Assembly: GCF_014696355.1 (NCBI RefSeq)
Contig: NZ_JACJQA010000028.1
Location: forward strand, 274,459 to 338,458
Direction: 5' to 3'
Source of the DNA: Pseudanabaena sp. FACHB-1998
GTDB lineage: Bacteria > Cyanobacteriota > Cyanobacteriia > Pseudanabaenales > Pseudanabaenaceae
Length of the DNA: 64,000 nt
Position numbers and translations under genes: made by a program
Notes under the pieces: model-generated
The model's input: only the letters and a program-made list of their open reading frames with translations
Told to the model about the DNA's origin: nothing
Database searches by the model: none
Shown: positions 27,002 to 37,112 of the stretch, piece after piece
How the letters are laid out: each line of letters begins with the position of its first letter
Numbering within the stretch: position 1 is the first letter of the stretch

Positions 27002-27964
27002 ATGACAAGTCCTGTAATTCCCCCTCCCGTCGAAGATCTTGATCTTTATCAACGCCGCGATCGCAATATTCGTGAAAGTGCGATCGGCTATGCATTGCTT
27101 TTTTGTGCCTTCGTTTCGGTACTGACCACAATCGCGATCGTCTATGTACTTGCATCAGAAACAGTTAGTTTCTTTGGCAAAGTCAGCGTTGGTGAGTTTT
27201 TATTTGGTAAAACCTTAGAAAATGGCAGCTATAGCTGTAGCTGGACTCCCCAATTTGCTGATAAAGGTTTTTGTGTTTGGCCCACCGTAAACGGCACAAT
27301 AATGGTTGCGCTAATTGCGATGCTAGTTGCCACACCCCTAGGTTTAGCAACCGCTGTCTATTTGTCAGAGTACGCATCACCGAAAGTAGGTAAGTTCTTA
27401 CGCCCTATAATTGAGTTGTTAGCTGGTGTACCTACAGTTGTATATGGGTATTTTGCTCTGACATTTATTACCCCAATCCTTGCCAAAATCATTCCTGGGT
27501 TAAACGGGTTTAATGCTCTTAGTGCAGGTTTGATCATGGGTGTGATGATTATCCCGACGATCGCCTCGATTAGCACTGACGCAATGATTGCCGTACCACA
27601 GTCTTTACGCGAAGCCGCCTATGGACTTGGCTCCACCAAAAAAGAAGTTGCTACGAGTATTGTTTTTCCTGCGGCTTTGTCTGGCATCTGTGCTGCCATC
27701 ATTTTGGGTATATCCCGAGCAGTTGGGGAAACCATGATTGTAGCGATCGCGGCAGGGCAACGTCCTATTTTAACCCTCGATCCTAGGCAAACAGTTGGGA
27801 CAATGACCGCCTATATCGCTCAAGTTGCTAAAGGTGACTCGCGAGTCGGCAGCGTTGAATATCAAGCCCTCTTTGCCGTTGGGATGACGCTATTTCTGAT
27901 CACGCTTCTTCTCAACATTATCAGTAAGCAAATTAGCAAACGTTTCCAAGAAACCTATGAGTAA
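27002..27964 (+). CDS. pstC: Phosphate ABC transporter permease PstC
   Basis: A 320-residue inner-membrane permease with about six helices. The first is [19 protein letters not shown], and the ABC-permease EAA loop reads [28 protein letters not shown]. With PstA it forms the phosphate channel. It carries an inserted Cys-bearing stretch ([20 protein letters not shown]) in the first periplasmic loop. It follows pstS by 77 bases and overlaps pstA by eight. Confidence 0.95.
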   Translation: MTSPVIPPPVEDLDLYQRRDRNIRESAIGYALLFCAFVSVLTTIAIVYVLASETVSFFGKVSVGEFLFGKTLENGSYSCSWTPQFADKGFCVWPTVNGTIMVALIAMLVATPLGLATAVYLSEYASPKVGKFLRPIIELLAGVPTVVYGYFALTFITPILAKIIPGLNGFNALSAGLIMGVMIIPTIASISTDAMIAVPQSLREAAYGLGSTKKEVATSIVFPAALSGICAAIILGISRAVGETMIVAIAAGQRPILTLDPRQTVGTMTAYIAQVAKGDSRVGSVEYQALFAVGMTLFLITLLLNIISKQISKRFQETYE

Positions 27965-28928
27965 AGGGTTAGACATCCTAGAGAATATTGACGGACAACC
28001 TAGCGAGTCAAAATTTGATCCAAAGCTTGAGTCAAGGCAAATGTGGGGGAAAATATTTGCAGCGTTCTGCATATTTGCGACATCCCTCGGACTAATTATC
28101 CTTGCATTCTTGATCTATGACGTGATAAGCGATGCTGCTCCTCGTCTCAACTTGGATTTATTTCAACTATATCCATCTCGCCGTCCGCTAGAGTCGGGAT
28201 ACAAAGCAGCCATTTGGGGATCAGTTTGGATGCTTGCCTATGTATTGCTGTTGGTAATTCCACTGGGAGTTTGTTCAGCCATTTACTTAGAAGAATATGC
28301 GAAGAAAAATTGGTTTTCAGAGCTAATTGAGCTAAATATTTATAACTTGGCTGGTATTCCCTCGATTATCTATGGTTTGCTAGGACTAGGGCTGTTTGTA
28401 CGCGGTATATATAGTGGTAGGGCTGTCTTAGTTACAGGGATTTTGACAATTACATTACTAATTTTACCGCCAGTTATTGTGATTTCTAGAGAGGCAATCC
28501 GAGCCGTGCCTCAATCAATACGTCAAGCTTCCTACGGAGTTGGCGCAACTAAGTGGCAAACTATTCGCCATCACGTTTTGCCTGCGGCTTTGCCAGGGAT
28601 TTTGACTGCGGTGATTATCTCTACTTCGAGAGGGATTGGGGAGACTGCTCCAATTGTTGTGCTTGGTGCTGGGACGGTTTTGTTCGATCCTAAGTTTTCT
28701 CCAATTAATTTTGGAGCTTTGACTAGTGGTAAACTAGGAGATGTATTTATCGATACATTATGGTCAAACGATAACTTTTTCTCAGTTCTTCCATATCAAA
28801 TATATGAATGGGTAGGCGACCCTAAACCAGAATTTCAGGTACTAGCTTCTGCTGGTATTGTTGTGCTTTTGCTATTGGTTTTAGGCATGAATTTAATTGC
28901 CATATTTTTACGCAGTCGGACAAAATAA
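27957..28928 (+). CDS. pstA: Phosphate ABC transporter permease PstA
   Basis: A 323-residue partner permease. It has the typical first helix ([23 protein letters not shown]), [16 protein letters not shown], and the EAA loop [29 protein letters not shown]. It starts inside the end of pstC (ATGAGTAA-type overlap), indicating translational coupling. Confidence 0.95.
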   Translation: MSKGLDILENIDGQPSESKFDPKLESRQMWGKIFAAFCIFATSLGLIILAFLIYDVISDAAPRLNLDLFQLYPSRRPLESGYKAAIWGSVWMLAYVLLLVIPLGVCSAIYLEEYAKKNWFSELIELNIYNLAGIPSIIYGLLGLGLFVRGIYSGRAVLVTGILTITLLILPPVIVISREAIRAVPQSIRQASYGVGATKWQTIRHHVLPAALPGILTAVIISTSRGIGETAPIVVLGAGTVLFDPKFSPINFGALTSGKLGDVFIDTLWSNDNFFSVLPYQIYEWVGDPKPEFQVLASAGIVVLLLLVLGMNLIAIFLRSRTK

Positions 28929-29042
28929 GTTAGTTTGCTGGGCATTAGGTTCAACTTTGCTTTAGGTAAATTTAAAAAGAAAAATAGACCTTGTCCAGAA
29001 TATTGATTGCATGATAAACATCACGAACTTGGTTTTTTTACA

Positions 29043-29858
29043 ATGAACTTCAATAGCAGTGCTTCTGACAGTCAATCAGTTTTAAAAGTTGAAGATGTTA
29101 ATGTTTTTTATAACTCTAACTCTCCCGCCGTTGCTGGAGTTAACTTAGAAATCTTCAAAAATCAAATTACTGCTTTTATTGGTCCCTCGGGATGTGGTAA
29201 AAGCACAATTTTGAGATGCTTCAATCGTCTTAATGATTTGATTGAAGGCGCAAAAGTAAGGGGTACGATCACTTTTAATGGTCATAATCTTTATGATCCT
29301 AAAATTGATCCCGTAGCAGTACGTCGTCATATTGGGATGGTATTTCAGCGACCCAATCCTTTTCCAAAGTCAATTTATGAAAATATTGCCTTTGGCCCCC
29401 GTATTAATGGGTTTAAAGGTTCTAAGAGTGATATGGATGACTTAGTAGAAAAGTCATTGCGCTCGGCGGCGATTTGGGAGGAGGTAAAGGATAAGCTCAA
29501 AGAAAGCGGTTTAGCCCTTTCAGGTGGTCAACAACAACGTTTGTGTATTGCTAGAGCGATCGCGGTTGAGCCACAGGTAATTTTAATGGATGAGCCTTGC
29601 TCGGCACTCGACCCCATCTCAACTCTGAGAATCGAGGAGTTAATGCAAGAACTCAAGCAAAAATTTACCTTGATTATTGTGACCCACAATATGCAACAAG
29701 CTTCACGCTCGGCTGATATGACCGCATTTTTTAACACGGAACTCAGCGAGACAGGTAAGCGTACTGGCAAGTTAGTCGAAATCGATCGCACTTCCGTAAT
29801 TTTCAGCAGCCCCAAACAGACGGCGACTGAAGAATATATCAGTGGTAGGTTTGGCTAA
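29043..29858 (+). CDS. pstB: Phosphate ABC transporter ATP-binding protein
   Basis: The ATPase that drives phosphate import. Walker A is GPSGCGKST, the signature is [16 protein letters not shown] and Walker B is [13 protein letters not shown], with the PstB-typical [22 protein letters not shown]. The product is 271 residues. I chose the ATG at 29043 because the PstB family begins close to the Walker domain; a TTG at 29007 is in frame. It ends the pst operon before a strong palindrome. No phoU follows. Confidence 0.94.
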   Translation: MNFNSSASDSQSVLKVEDVNVFYNSNSPAVAGVNLEIFKNQITAFIGPSGCGKSTILRCFNRLNDLIEGAKVRGTITFNGHNLYDPKIDPVAVRRHIGMVFQRPNPFPKSIYENIAFGPRINGFKGSKSDMDDLVEKSLRSAAIWEEVKDKLKESGLALSGGQQQRLCIARAIAVEPQVILMDEPCSALDPISTLRIEELMQELKQKFTLIIVTHNMQQASRSADMTAFFNTELSETGKRTGKLVEIDRTSVIFSSPKQTATEEYISGRFG

Positions 29859-29869
29859 TTTTAAAACAT

Positions 29870-29924
29870 AAACCCCAAGATGAAAATGGCGGCGCTTCGC
29901 ACCGCCATTTTCATCTTGGGGTTT
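29870..29924. terminator. Terminator palindrome of the pst operon
   Basis: AAACCCCAAGATGAAAATGG and its complement around CGG-CGCTTCGCA-CCG. Confidence 0.65.
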
Positions 29925-29931
29925 GAATTAA

Positions 29932-29970
29932 TCTCAAAGGCAACGCTAAGCGTTGCCTTTTCTTTTGAGA
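29932..29970 (+). terminator. Second terminator-like hairpin
   Basis: AAAGGCAACGC-TAA-GCGTTGCCTTT followed by TCTTTT. Confidence 0.6.
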
Positions 29971-30040
29971 GTTTTTAGGAAAAGTTTCTGAAAAAGTGAT
30001 AGCTTTTTCTAAAGCAGATTTTTTCAATCAGCAAATCATA

Positions 30041-30880
30041 ATGGAGCCAGACCAACCACTGTTCAAGAATAGCAACAGCAGCAATGTTGTTACCCCCTTA
30101 CTGGAACTGCGGGGAATAAAAAAAAGCTTTGGCATGAACGCCGTGCTAAATGGTGTTGATCTGACTGTGCATAGTGGGGAGGCGATCGCCATTATTGGTC
30201 CCTCTGGCACAGGCAAATCAACGATTTTGCGGGTGGTTTGTGGATTGCTTACTCCCGATGTCGGCGAGGTTTATATCAATGGCAATCTCATTGAAGCCGA
30301 AGATGACATTCAGGACGATGGCTACGGACTAAGCATTGGCATGGTGTTTCAGAATGCGGCGCTGTTTGACTCGCTGACGGTTGCTGAAAATGTGGGGTTT
30401 TCGCTATTTGAGCATTCCCGCTTGTCTCGACGCGAGATTAATCGGCTAGTCGAGCATAAGCTGACTTTGGTGGGACTAGAAAACATTGGCGATCGCTATC
30501 CCAGTGAGCTATCGGGCGGAATGCGAAAGCGGGTCAGTTTTGCCCGTGCAATTATGGATGACCCATCTGCTAAAAGTAAAACTAAAAAAGTATTACTTTA
30601 CGATGAGCCAACCGCAGGGCTTGATCCTGTAGCCTCAACGATTATTGAGGATCTGATGCGATCGCTCCGAGAGCAAGAGGTTTGTGATAGCTACATTGTT
30701 GTCACCCACCAAGAAAGCACAATCCGCCGTACTGCTGATCGCTTGATCGTGCTTTATCGTGGTTTAGTGAGATATGCAGGAAACGTGAGTACAATTGATA
30801 CGACAGACGATCCGTATGTCAGACAATTTTTTAGCGGCAGTACTGAAGGTCCGATTCAACTTTTGACTAAGGAGGTATAA
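30041..30880 (+). CDS. MlaF-like ABC transporter ATP-binding protein
   Basis: An ABC ATPase of about 280 residues with Walker A GPSGTGKST, signature ELSGGMRKRVSFARAI and Walker B VLLYDEPTAGLDP. The SGGMRKR form is characteristic of the Mla/Tgd lipid-transport ATPases. Together with the MCE-domain protein that follows, it should move lipids between the inner and outer envelope membranes (TGD3 in plastids). I chose the ATG at 30041; a GTG at 29996 is in frame. The permease (MlaE) gene is not in the window. It ends five bases before the next gene. Confidence 0.87.
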   Translation: MEPDQPLFKNSNSSNVVTPLLELRGIKKSFGMNAVLNGVDLTVHSGEAIAIIGPSGTGKSTILRVVCGLLTPDVGEVYINGNLIEAEDDIQDDGYGLSIGMVFQNAALFDSLTVAENVGFSLFEHSRLSRREINRLVEHKLTLVGLENIGDRYPSELSGGMRKRVSFARAIMDDPSAKSKTKKVLLYDEPTAGLDPVASTIIEDLMRSLREQEVCDSYIVVTHQESTIRRTADRLIVLYRGLVRYAGNVSTIDTTDDPYVRQFFSGSTEGPIQLLTKEV

Positions 30881-30885
30881 GGCTC

Positions 30886-32223
30886 GTGCGGCGAAAAAAC
30901 TTACGCGACGGTGCGCTTGGCTTATTTATCATCGGTGGAGTAGTGGCTCTTGGGGGCGCGTTGTTATGGCTACGTGGTCTGCAACTAAATAGCTCCAAAT
31001 TTTCTTTTTCGATCAAAATGCCCGATGCAAGCGGACTGAATACTGGTTCAGTGGTGAGGTTTCGTGGGGTCGAAGTTGGTCGGGTAACGGCGCTGACACC
31101 ACAGGTGGATGGTGTGAGTGTGCAGGTCGGTATTGATAATCCGAAGTTGATTATTCCTAAACAAGCGATCGCCGAAACTAATCAAAGCGGCTTTTTGGGC
31201 AATACAAATATTGATATTTTTCCGCCTAAGGAGAAAGTCGCCCTTGACGCTAATCTCAATCCCCTCGCCAAAGAGTGCAATGGGGAATTGATTGTCTGTC
31301 AAGGCGGAGAAATTGAGGGAACCCGTGGCGTGAGCTTTACGGTTTTGCTGAAGGATATGAGTGTCACCCTTCGCAAAATCAATGATCAGAGCTTGATTGA
31401 TAACCTCAACGATACTTTAATCGTCACTAAATCAACCGCCCGTAGCATTCAAAAATTAACTGATTCCGCTAATCGGGTTGTCGGAACCTTTGAAAATCAG
31501 ATCGTTAAATTTGGTGATACTGCTGAAGCAATTAGTGGCGCAGCCGTTAAAGTCGGTAGTGTCGCCAATAGCGCCCAAGACTTGATCGAGGTGAATCGGG
31601 AGAAATTAGCCCAAACCCTTGATGGCATTGCGGCTGCCTCAAGGGAGGCGCGATCACTACTCGCCAGCGCTAAACCCCTCTTGAATGATGGCAAGTTTAT
31701 CGAAAATCTGCAAAAGCTCTCCGAAAACGCTGCCGAAACTGCCGCTAATCTCCGCAAAGTCTCTGGCGAACTCAACGATCCGACCACGATCGCTTCGCTG
31801 CGAGAAACCTTAGATTCGGCGCGATCAACCTTTGCGAATGCAAAAAAAATTACGGCGGATCTCGATGAGCTAACGGGCGATCCCAAATTGCGAAGTAACA
31901 TTCGCAATTTGATTAATGGCTTGGGTGGACTGCTCTCCACAGCACCAAATCTTGATGCTCCGCCCACAGCTAGCAATTCGCGCTCAACGGAGGTAAGCGA
32001 GCGTCTAAAATCATCTACATCGGGAGAAGTCAATCGCAGTAAACAAAATCAAAATCTGAAGACAACTCCAGACGTTCCTTTTAAGCGAGAAAAGTCTCTG
32101 GAATCTGGGGATTTTAATCAGGAAAAAATAAAAATCAATAGCCCCACACCAAGTACGACAATTGGTAACCCAAGTACTGAAATTTTGGAGCCAAAAACTA
32201 AAGTTGATAATCCCAGTAACTAA
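30886..32223 (+). CDS. MCE/MlaD-domain protein
   Basis: This 445-residue protein has an N-terminal membrane anchor (GALGLFIIGGVVALGGALLWL), an MCE domain at about residues 35-130 (FSIKMPDASGLNTGSVVRFRGVEVGRVT, the diagnostic G-V-GxV pattern), and a long helical tail of more than 200 residues rich in Ala/Asn/Leu, probably a coiled-coil needle. It fits the cyanobacterial TGD2-like lipid carrier. The GTG start is preceded by AGGAGG. The C-terminal 70 residues are low-complexity. Confidence 0.87.
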   Translation: MRRKNLRDGALGLFIIGGVVALGGALLWLRGLQLNSSKFSFSIKMPDASGLNTGSVVRFRGVEVGRVTALTPQVDGVSVQVGIDNPKLIIPKQAIAETNQSGFLGNTNIDIFPPKEKVALDANLNPLAKECNGELIVCQGGEIEGTRGVSFTVLLKDMSVTLRKINDQSLIDNLNDTLIVTKSTARSIQKLTDSANRVVGTFENQIVKFGDTAEAISGAAVKVGSVANSAQDLIEVNREKLAQTLDGIAAASREARSLLASAKPLLNDGKFIENLQKLSENAAETAANLRKVSGELNDPTTIASLRETLDSARSTFANAKKITADLDELTGDPKLRSNIRNLINGLGGLLSTAPNLDAPPTASNSRSTEVSERLKSSTSGEVNRSKQNQNLKTTPDVPFKREKSLESGDFNQEKIKINSPTPSTTIGNPSTEILEPKTKVDNPSN

Positions 32224-32250
32224 TCAAGTAACTAATCAAGTAACTAATGA
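32215..32250 (+). repeat. Three tandem 12-mers across the mlaD stop and nfeD start
   Basis: AGTAACTAATCA is repeated at 32215, 32227 and 32239 (last copy AGTAACTAATGA). The first copy provides the mlaD stop and the last overlaps the ATG of the next gene. Confidence 0.8.
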
Positions 32251-32681
32251 ATTTACCGCCTAGTCAAGTCTGGCTAATAATCGGTATAGCCTTTTGGCTT
32301 ACAGAGTTACTAGTGCCATTGCCGACGTTCTTGATTGCTGGGGCAATGGGAATTGCAGCTTTAGTGGTGGCGGCGATCGCTTTGATTTTGCCCATACCAG
32401 CGCTCCAGATATTAGCTTGGATGGTGATATCTGGAGTCTTGGTTAATGTATCGCGTCGATTTATTCCCAAGGATTCTCATCAACTTCAAGAAGCGCGAGA
32501 AGGTATTACCATTGCCGAAATTCCCGCAGGGAAATCGGGACGGGTTCAGCACGAGGGTGTTTCGTGGAAAGCAAAATGTGATGATCCCCAAATAGCGATC
32601 GCTTCACAACAAAAGGTAATTATTCTGCGAAGAGAAGGAACGACGTTAATCGTTGTTCCTGAAAATTGGCTTAGAGATTAA
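32247..32681 (+). CDS. NfeD-family membrane protein
   Basis: This 144-residue protein has three hydrophobic helices (VWLIIGIAFWLTELLV, FLIAGAMGIAALVVAAIALIL, ILAWMVISGVLVNV) and a C-terminal OB-fold domain (IPAGKSGRVQHEGVSWKAKC, KVIILRREGTTLIVVPEN). That is the short NfeD plan, which in other bacteria partners stomatin/SPFH proteins in membrane quality control. No SPFH gene is adjacent. It starts 24 bases after the MCE gene. Confidence 0.83.
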   Translation: MNLPPSQVWLIIGIAFWLTELLVPLPTFLIAGAMGIAALVVAAIALILPIPALQILAWMVISGVLVNVSRRFIPKDSHQLQEAREGITIAEIPAGKSGRVQHEGVSWKAKCDDPQIAIASQQKVIILRREGTTLIVVPENWLRD

Positions 32682-32683
32682 GC

Positions 32684-32746
32684 CTTCCCACCAAAGAATT
32701 AGATATGCGGCGCTTCGCGCCGCATATCTAATTCTTTGGTGGGAAG
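32684..32746. terminator. 63-nt perfect palindrome
   Basis: CTTCCCACCAAAGAATTAG and its complement around ATATGCGGCGC-TTC-GCGCCGCATAT; it closes the mla/nfeD group. Confidence 0.7.
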
Positions 32747-32753
32747 AGAGTAA

Positions 32754-32784
32754 CAACAAAAGACGACATTGTCGTCTTTTGTTG
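32754..32784. terminator. Hairpin
   Basis: CAACAAAAGACGACA-TTGTCGTCTTTTGTTG. Confidence 0.55.
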
Positions 32785-32807
32785 CGGGTTTAATCCCCCA
32801 TAAACAT

Positions 32808-32906
32808 TAAAAAAAAATAATTTTCAAATATCTGACAAAAAAGTTTTCCACAGAGTTTTCCACAGATATTAAAGACTTTTCCACAGATAAAAGTTAGTTT
32901 TCCACA
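32808..32906 (+). other. Candidate replication origin: four DnaA-box-like nonamers with AT-rich flank
   Basis: The nonamer TTTTCCACA occurs four times in the same orientation, at 32844, 32856, 32877 and 32898. Neighbouring starts are 12, 21 and 21 bases apart, close to helical periodicity. This variant of TTATCCACA is the DnaA box described for the Synechococcus elongatus origin. The preceding AAAAAAATAATTTTCAAATA stretch would serve as an unwinding element. No other exact copy was noticed in the window. Neither dnaA nor dnaN is in the window. Confidence 0.6.
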
Positions 32907-33191
32907 GGGCTTTTTAGATTGAGAGATGTCTTCGCCTTACTAGTTAAGGATTCGTTAAAGAGAAAGGAACTGAGACTGGGGAAACTTTTGAATGGTTGCG
33001 TACTATGAATATATGTAAATAAATACCTATGATAATGCCGATTCCATCAAAATTAAATCATTAAATCTTCATTTATGTTGAACCTTTCGTTACGTTGACA
33101 AGATCGGCAGGTTGAACGCACAATAAAATCCCGACCTCTGAAAATGGTTGCGACATCCCTACAGAACTTGTTTAAAAGTTGAGGTTTCAGC
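32907..33191. other. Intergenic region upstream of DUF2811
   Basis: No gene is visible. A TTGACA at 33096 followed by CAATAAAAT could contribute to the DUF2811 promoter, but the spacing is poor. Confidence 0.4.
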
Positions 33192-33413
33192 ATGAGTACG
33201 ACCGTCAGCATCCTTGCCGAAATTCCCGAAGAATTGCACGAAACTCTCAAAAATTATCTAGAGTCCCATCCTGATTGGGATCAAGACCGTGTATTTGCCG
33301 CAGCCCTATCTTTATTCCTACTTCAAAATGGGGGTAGCGATCGCCTTGGTGCATCCCACAGCTATCGCAGTACCGCCAAAGTCTATCTAAATGCCCTATT
33401 CCAGCACTCATAA
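33192..33413 (+). CDS. DUF2811 family protein
   Basis: A 73-residue cyanobacterial protein that matches the family closely: STTVSILAEIPEELHETLK and HPDWDQDRVFAAALSLFLLQNG. The N-terminal half looks like a small helical ribbon-helix-helix-like fold, but no function is known. It lies directly after the candidate origin. Confidence 0.85.
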   Translation: MSTTVSILAEIPEELHETLKNYLESHPDWDQDRVFAAALSLFLLQNGGSDRLGASHSYRSTAKVYLNALFQHS

Positions 33414-33419
33414 ACCTGT

Positions 33420-33472
33420 TTAAGGAAATCAATAAAAATTTTGCAAAGCAGAATTTTTATTGATTTCCTTAA
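33420..33472. terminator. Terminator palindrome after DUF2811
   Basis: TTAAGGAAATCAATAAAAAT and its complement around TTTGC-AAA-GCAGA. Confidence 0.65.
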
Positions 33473-33562
33473 GTTAAACTTTGAGCTTGTACTGACTACA
33501 GTGTTCAACAGAACCGCTTAGTTGTAATAGACTGAGAATTGCTCAATTACCCTCTCCCTACT

Positions 33563-35002
33563 ATGACGGCTCCATCCTCAGCAACAAATCAACCATTAGA
33601 TGTTCTTGTCGTTGGCGCAGGAATTTCTGGACTCACGATTGCCCATGAATTAGCGATCGCCAAAAATTACAGCGTGATGGTTGCCGAAGCTCAGGATCGC
33701 GTTGGCGGCGCAATCACTAGTGCCAAAAATGATGAGGGCTATCTCTGGGAAGAGGGTCCCAATAGCTTTCAGCCAGCACCTGAGCTATTACGACTTGCGG
33801 TACAGGTGGGTTTAAAAGATGAGTTAGTGCTAGCGGATGGCAAGTTACCAAGATTTGTCTTTCTCAATGGCAAGCTGAATGAATTGCCGATGAGTCCGCC
33901 CAAGGCGATCGCCACTCAAATTTTGAATTGGGGCGCAAAAATTCGTCTCGCGTTGGGAGCGATGGGTTTTGCCCGCCCCGCTATGGCAGGCGAAGAATCT
34001 GTCGATCAGTTCTTTTCACGTTTACTAGGCAAACAAGCCGTAGAAAGATTAGTTGCCCCTTTTATTTCGGGAGTCTATGCAGGCGATCCTAAACAACTTA
34101 GCGCTCAAGCCGCTTTTTCTAAAATCTTCTGCCTAGAAAATAGCTATGGTGGCTTACTTGCAGGTGCTATCTTATCGGCAAAAGAACGCAAAGCCCAAAA
34201 GTTGCAAGATCCGAATATTCCGAAGATCAAATCTGGCGAGCTTGGCTCTTTTCGTCAAGGTATCAAAATGCTGCCCGAAGCGATCGCCACTAAATTACGA
34301 GAACAAGGTACAGCGATCAAGCAGCAATGGACTCTGCAATCAATCTCCAAAGAAGGCGATATTTACACTTCCATTTTTGATACGCCGCTAGGTGAAGAGG
34401 TCGTGCAATCGCGAACTGTGGTGCTCAGTACTCCCGCCTATGTCAGTGCAAAACTACTTAAAGACCATTTACCAGCCGCTAGCCAAGCGCTTAGCGAAAT
34501 TTTTTATCCCACTGTAGCGTGCGTGGTGTTGGCTTACCCTAAGAGCGAATTTATCTATGACATGAAGGGCTTTGGCAACCTCATTCCCCGTACGCAAAAT
34601 ATCCGTACCCTTGGCACTATCTGGTCATCCAGTTTATTTGCAGGACGCGCTCCCGAAGGTTGGCAATTGCTGCTCAATTTTATCGGTGGTACTCTCGATC
34701 CTGCTCTGGCAAAACTTTCGGAATCAGAAATTGTGCAAGCCGTACACCAAGATCTAAAAAAGACTCTATTACGGGTCGGAACGAAGGTAGAACCGAAAGC
34801 GATCGCCGTCCATGTTTGGGATAAAGCGATTCCTCAATATGCGATCGGGCATTTAGATCGTCTCGCTACCGTCGAAAGAGAACTCCAAAAGTCTCAAGGT
34901 TTATATGTCAGCGCTAACTTTATCGGTGGAGTTGCGTTAGGTGATTGCATCAAACGTGGTCTCCAAGAAGCTAACAAAATCGAAGCATTCTTACAGGCAT
35001 AA
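33563..35002 (+). CDS. hemY: Protoporphyrinogen oxidase, FAD-dependent (HemY/PPOX type)
   Basis: The protein oxidises protoporphyrinogen IX to protoporphyrin IX, the step before the heme/chlorophyll branch. The FAD-binding motif is VLVVGAGISGLTIAHEL near residue 15, then AQDRVGGAI and EEGPNSFQP, as in plant-type PPOX. The middle shows VERLVAPFISGVYAGDPKQLSA and the end ANFIGGVALGDCIKRG. Many cyanobacteria use HemJ instead, so the oxygen-dependent form is informative. I chose the ATG at 33563; a TTG at 33539 is in frame. Confidence 0.9.
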   Translation: MTAPSSATNQPLDVLVVGAGISGLTIAHELAIAKNYSVMVAEAQDRVGGAITSAKNDEGYLWEEGPNSFQPAPELLRLAVQVGLKDELVLADGKLPRFVFLNGKLNELPMSPPKAIATQILNWGAKIRLALGAMGFARPAMAGEESVDQFFSRLLGKQAVERLVAPFISGVYAGDPKQLSAQAAFSKIFCLENSYGGLLAGAILSAKERKAQKLQDPNIPKIKSGELGSFRQGIKMLPEAIATKLREQGTAIKQQWTLQSISKEGDIYTSIFDTPLGEEVVQSRTVVLSTPAYVSAKLLKDHLPAASQALSEIFYPTVACVVLAYPKSEFIYDMKGFGNLIPRTQNIRTLGTIWSSSLFAGRAPEGWQLLLNFIGGTLDPALAKLSESEIVQAVHQDLKKTLLRVGTKVEPKAIAVHVWDKAIPQYAIGHLDRLATVERELQKSQGLYVSANFIGGVALGDCIKRGLQEANKIEAFLQA

Positions 35003-35037
35003 AGAAGGGGGGCGCTTCGCGCCCCCCTTCTTTATGC
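34997..35037. terminator. Shared bidirectional terminator palindrome
   Basis: GCATAAAGAAGGGGGGCGC-TTC and its complement. The stop codons of both convergent genes (hemY at 35002 and acs at 35032) are inside the arms. Confidence 0.75.
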
Positions 35038-37002
35038 ACCTTCGCGCAATTTATCCAAGATAGAACGATCTTCTAAAGTGGAAGTATCGCTGGTGATTTC
35101 TTGACCAGCCGCTAGCGATCGCAGTAAGCGCCGCATGATTTTACCCGATCGCGTTTTGGGTAAAGCCTCGGCAAAACGAATCTCATTGGGACGGGCGATC
35201 GCGCCAATTTCACCAACAACGTGCTTTTTAAGTTCCTTCGCAAGTTCTTCGCTAGGTTGGCGATCGCCTTCCAGAATCACAAAGGCAAAAATATCTTCAC
35301 CCTTAATTTCATCAGGCTTGCCAACTACAGCAGCTTCCGCCACCGCAGGATGGGAAACTAGCGCCGATTCGATTTCCATTGTGCCTAAGCGATGTCCTGC
35401 GACGTTGATTACATCATCCACGCGACCCATCACCCAGTAATAACCATCCTCATCCTTACGAGCGCCATCACCAGCAAAGTAGACATATTTACCATCTTTG
35501 GATGGAATATGCTCCCAATAGCTCTTACGGAATCTTTCTGGATCGCCGTAAACAGTTCGCATCATCCCCGGCCAAGGATGGCGCACAATCAGATATCCAC
35601 CTTCGTTAGATTCCGCAGGATCGCCATCAAGATCAACAATATCAGGGATAATTCCCGGAAAGGGAAGTGTTGCCGAACCAGGTTTCGTAGGAATTGCCCC
35701 TGGTAATGCGGTGATCATAATTCCGCCTGTTTCTGTTTGCCACCAAGTATCGACAATAGGACAACGCCCACCACCGATCACCCGTTGATACCACATCCAA
35801 GATTCAGGGTTAATCGGTTCACCTACAGTTCCTAATAGGCGCAGAGAAGTCAAATCGCGAGTATTAGGATGATGTTCACCCATTTTAATAAAGGAACGAA
35901 TGGCGGTAGGTGCAGTATAGAAAACTGTAACCTGATACTTCTCAATCACATCCCAGAAACAGCCCAGATTGGAAGCTCTCGGCGCTCCTTCATACATTAA
36001 AGTGGTGGCTCCATTGGAAAGGGGACCGTAGACAATATAGCTATGTCCTGTAATCCAACCCACATCAGCAGTACACCAATAAACATCGGTATCTTTAAGA
36101 TCAAAAATCCATTTAGTAGTGATATGGCTATAGAGGTTATAACCTGCGGTCGTATGCACGACTCCCTTTGGTTTGCCAGTACTGCCCGAAGTATAGAGAA
36201 CGAAGAGCATGTCTTCACTATCCATTGGTTCTGCTTCACACTTGGCGGAAACGCCTTGCTGTAAGTCATGCCACCAATGGTCGCGCCCTGCACTCATTTG
36301 GATATGCTGACCTGTGCGCTTCACTACTAAAACATCAGTAACAGAAGGAACTGCGCCGTTGGCGATCGCTTTATCAACTTGTTCCTTCAAAGGCACAATT
36401 ACATCCTTGCGCCAGCCACCATCGGCAGTGATCACTAATTTGGCTTCAGCATCAACGAGGCGATCGCGTAGAGCTTCGGCACTAAATCCACCAAATACCA
36501 CACCATGCACCGCACCGATTCTGGCACAGGCAAGCATGGCGATCGCCGCTTCAGGAATCATCGGCATATAAATTCCAACGCGATCGCCTTTTTTAACTCC
36601 TAATTGCTTAAGGGCATTGGCAAACTGACAAACTTCGCGATGGAGTTGAGCATAGGTAAGAGTGCGCGAATCGCCATTTTCACCTTCCCAAATCAGCGCC
36701 GCTTTATTTTTGCGCCATGTCGTCAAGTGGCGATCGAGGCAGTTATAGGAAATATTGATTTTGCCGCCATCAAACCATTTCACCGATGGCGGTTGCCAAT
36801 CGAGAACGGTATGCCATTTCTCAAACCAATGTAGTTCTTTGTCCGCGAGGTCTGCCCAAAAGGCAGCAGGATCGGCAGCAGCGCGATCGTATATTTGTTG
36901 ATATTCTTCTAAACTTTTAATGTGAGCCGCTTGTGAGAACTCAGCCGATGGCTCAAATAAGCGCTTTTCATTTAAGACCGATTCAATTGTGGGTTGAGAC
37001 AT
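35032..37002 (-). CDS. acs: Acetyl-CoA synthetase
   Basis: A 656-residue AMP-forming enzyme that makes acetyl-CoA from acetate, ATP and CoA. Motifs: [15 protein letters not shown] (phosphate loop), [10 protein letters not shown] (acetate and adenylate contact), and the C-terminal [14 protein letters not shown], whose Lys is the acetylation-regulated catalytic residue. The N-terminus [25 protein letters not shown] is typical of Acs. The gene is monocistronic. Confidence 0.95.
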   Translation of the reverse strand: MSQPTIESVLNEKRLFEPSAEFSQAAHIKSLEEYQQIYDRAAADPAAFWADLADKELHWFEKWHTVLDWQPPSVKWFDGGKINISYNCLDRHLTTWRKNKAALIWEGENGDSRTLTYAQLHREVCQFANALKQLGVKKGDRVGIYMPMIPEAAIAMLACARIGAVHGVVFGGFSAEALRDRLVDAEAKLVITADGGWRKDVIVPLKEQVDKAIANGAVPSVTDVLVVKRTGQHIQMSAGRDHWWHDLQQGVSAKCEAEPMDSEDMLFVLYTSGSTGKPKGVVHTTAGYNLYSHITTKWIFDLKDTDVYWCTADVGWITGHSYIVYGPLSNGATTLMYEGAPRASNLGCFWDVIEKYQVTVFYTAPTAIRSFIKMGEHHPNTRDLTSLRLLGTVGEPINPESWMWYQRVIGGGRCPIVDTWWQTETGGIMITALPGAIPTKPGSATLPFPGIIPDIVDLDGDPAESNEGGYLIVRHPWPGMMRTVYGDPERFRKSYWEHIPSKDGKYVYFAGDGARKDEDGYYWVMGRVDDVINVAGHRLGTMEIESALVSHPAVAEAAVVGKPDEIKGEDIFAFVILEGDRQPSEELAKELKKHVVGEIGAIARPNEIRFAEALPKTRSGKIMRRLLRSLAAGQEITSDTSTLEDRSILDKLREGA

Positions 37003-37112
37003 AGGTATGGCGAAATCTATAGTTAAATCAATTTAAATCAGAAAAAATTGAGGTTTAAGCTAAATATGGTTATAAACCTAGTGTAATTTACGAAGATTAT
37101 TTAATCGAGAAA

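Noticed and set aside
31497..32033. 178-codon open frame on the minus strand inside mlaD
   Set aside because: It lies wholly antisense to a clear MCE-domain gene, is Ser/Arg-rich without domain features, and reflects codon bias of the sense gene.
33096..33125. Sigma-70 promoter TTGACA ... CAATAAAAT before DUF2811
   Set aside because: The spacing to any acceptable -10 element is too long, so it is not listed as a promoter.
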